From: UBA1181 sp045113275
Lineage (GTDB): Bacteria; Bacteroidota; Bacteroidia; Bacteroidales; Paludibacteraceae
Length of the DNA: 18,342 bases
NCBI GenBank assembly: GCA_045113275.1
Contig: JBGUIU010000216.1
Span: 1-18,342, forward strand
Reading direction: 5' to 3'
The notes below the pieces were generated by a model that had not been told where the DNA came from, ran no database searches, and was given only the letters and a program-made list of their open reading frames with translations. Position numbers and translations under genes: made by a program. Below, in pieces: positions 18,296 through 18,342 of this stretch (position 1 is its first letter; each line of letters starts with the position of its first letter).

Positions 18296-18342
18296 TTATC
18301 CCACTGCGGCTCTTTGGAGTCGAGCTGGAACGGGTTCTTGCC
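18148..18342 (-). CDS. nifJ: Pyruvate:ferredoxin (flavodoxin) oxidoreductase, C-terminal end (partial)
   Basis: Only the last 64 codons lie in the window; the gene runs off the right edge. The C-terminus reads NPFQLDSKEPQWDKFQDYLK, later FASVAKQFPKEADELFAAAQ, and ends YLRMLGTQW, matching the C-terminal end of single-chain PFOR. PFOR oxidises pyruvate to acetyl-CoA and CO2 while reducing ferredoxin, a central fermentation step in strict anaerobes. The frame is intact in this part, unlike the two remnants at 1506-1622 and 1807-1955. An intrinsic terminator follows the stop. Family assignment rests on this short C-terminal piece and on memory of the conserved ending. Confidence 0.85.
   Translation of the reverse strand, partial: GKNPFQLDSKEPQWDKFQDYLKGEVRFASVAKQFPKEADELFAAAQENAQWRYKSYLRMLGTQW

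Overview
The window looks like a chromosomal stretch of a Bacteroidota genome, probably Bacteroidales; I cannot place the genus. The evidence is several promoters of the Bacteroidota type (a -7 box TAnnTTTG with a TTG/TTTG-like -33 box 19-20 nt upstream), A/T-rich translation starts with little Shine-Dalgarno, and families typical of the order (DUF5675, DLGLPSGT-type proteins, CHAT-TPR proteins). Nearly every gene is on the minus strand, so the reading order runs from high to low coordinates.

Edges: at the right edge is the 3' end of nifJ (pyruvate:ferredoxin oxidoreductase, 18148-18342) with its terminator. At the left edge is a DcuA/DcuB-family C4-dicarboxylate transporter (113-1435). Beside the transporter lie two broken copies of the same nifJ 3' end in opposite orientations (1506-1622 minus, 1807-1955 plus) around a hairpin. 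The plus-strand copy continues into nifJ's downstream DNA, so about 16 kb of accessory DNA is bracketed by diverged inverted repeats (about 1807-2130 and 17968-18295).

Accessory DNA, left to right. (1) 2245-4536: a small phage-type gene set resembling a lysis cassette (holin-like protein, DUF5675 putative muralytic protein, overlapping Rz1-like lipoprotein) between two distantly related small proteins, headed by a small HTH-type regulator. (2) 4743-5357: an unrecognised single-pass membrane coiled-coil protein with its own promoter. (3) 5637-9818: an operon-like series of four tiny hydrophobic peptides (45, 43, 23 and 25 aa, missed by usual length cut-offs), an 8-TM protein, a large lipoprotein, a VWA lipoprotein with a MIDAS motif, and a zinc-ribbon protein. 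(4) 9930-16010: an ECF-like sigma factor, a membrane protein with anti-sigma topology and a TPR-like outer domain, a 997-aa membrane-anchored TPR-CHAT protease, a small lipoprotein and two soluble proteins. Blocks 3 and 4 are co-oriented and tightly packed, separated only by an intrinsic terminator. I infer one envelope-associated, protease-controlled system: the sigma/anti-sigma pair senses and transcribes, CHAT is the protease, and the tiny membrane peptides and lipoproteins are effectors or partners. This is the best candidate for an undescribed system. (5) 16127-17806: a RAYT (REP-associated Y1 transposase) with a C-terminal extension, flanked on both sides by hairpin repeats whose stems change by paired substitutions.

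The transporter, nifJ and RAYT look clearly richer in G+C than the A/T-rich blocks 2 to 4, which fits separate origins. Function assignments for blocks 3 and 4 as a system are inference; the individual motifs (CHAT His/Cys, MIDAS, lipoboxes, sigma regions, HUH) are visible in the translations.
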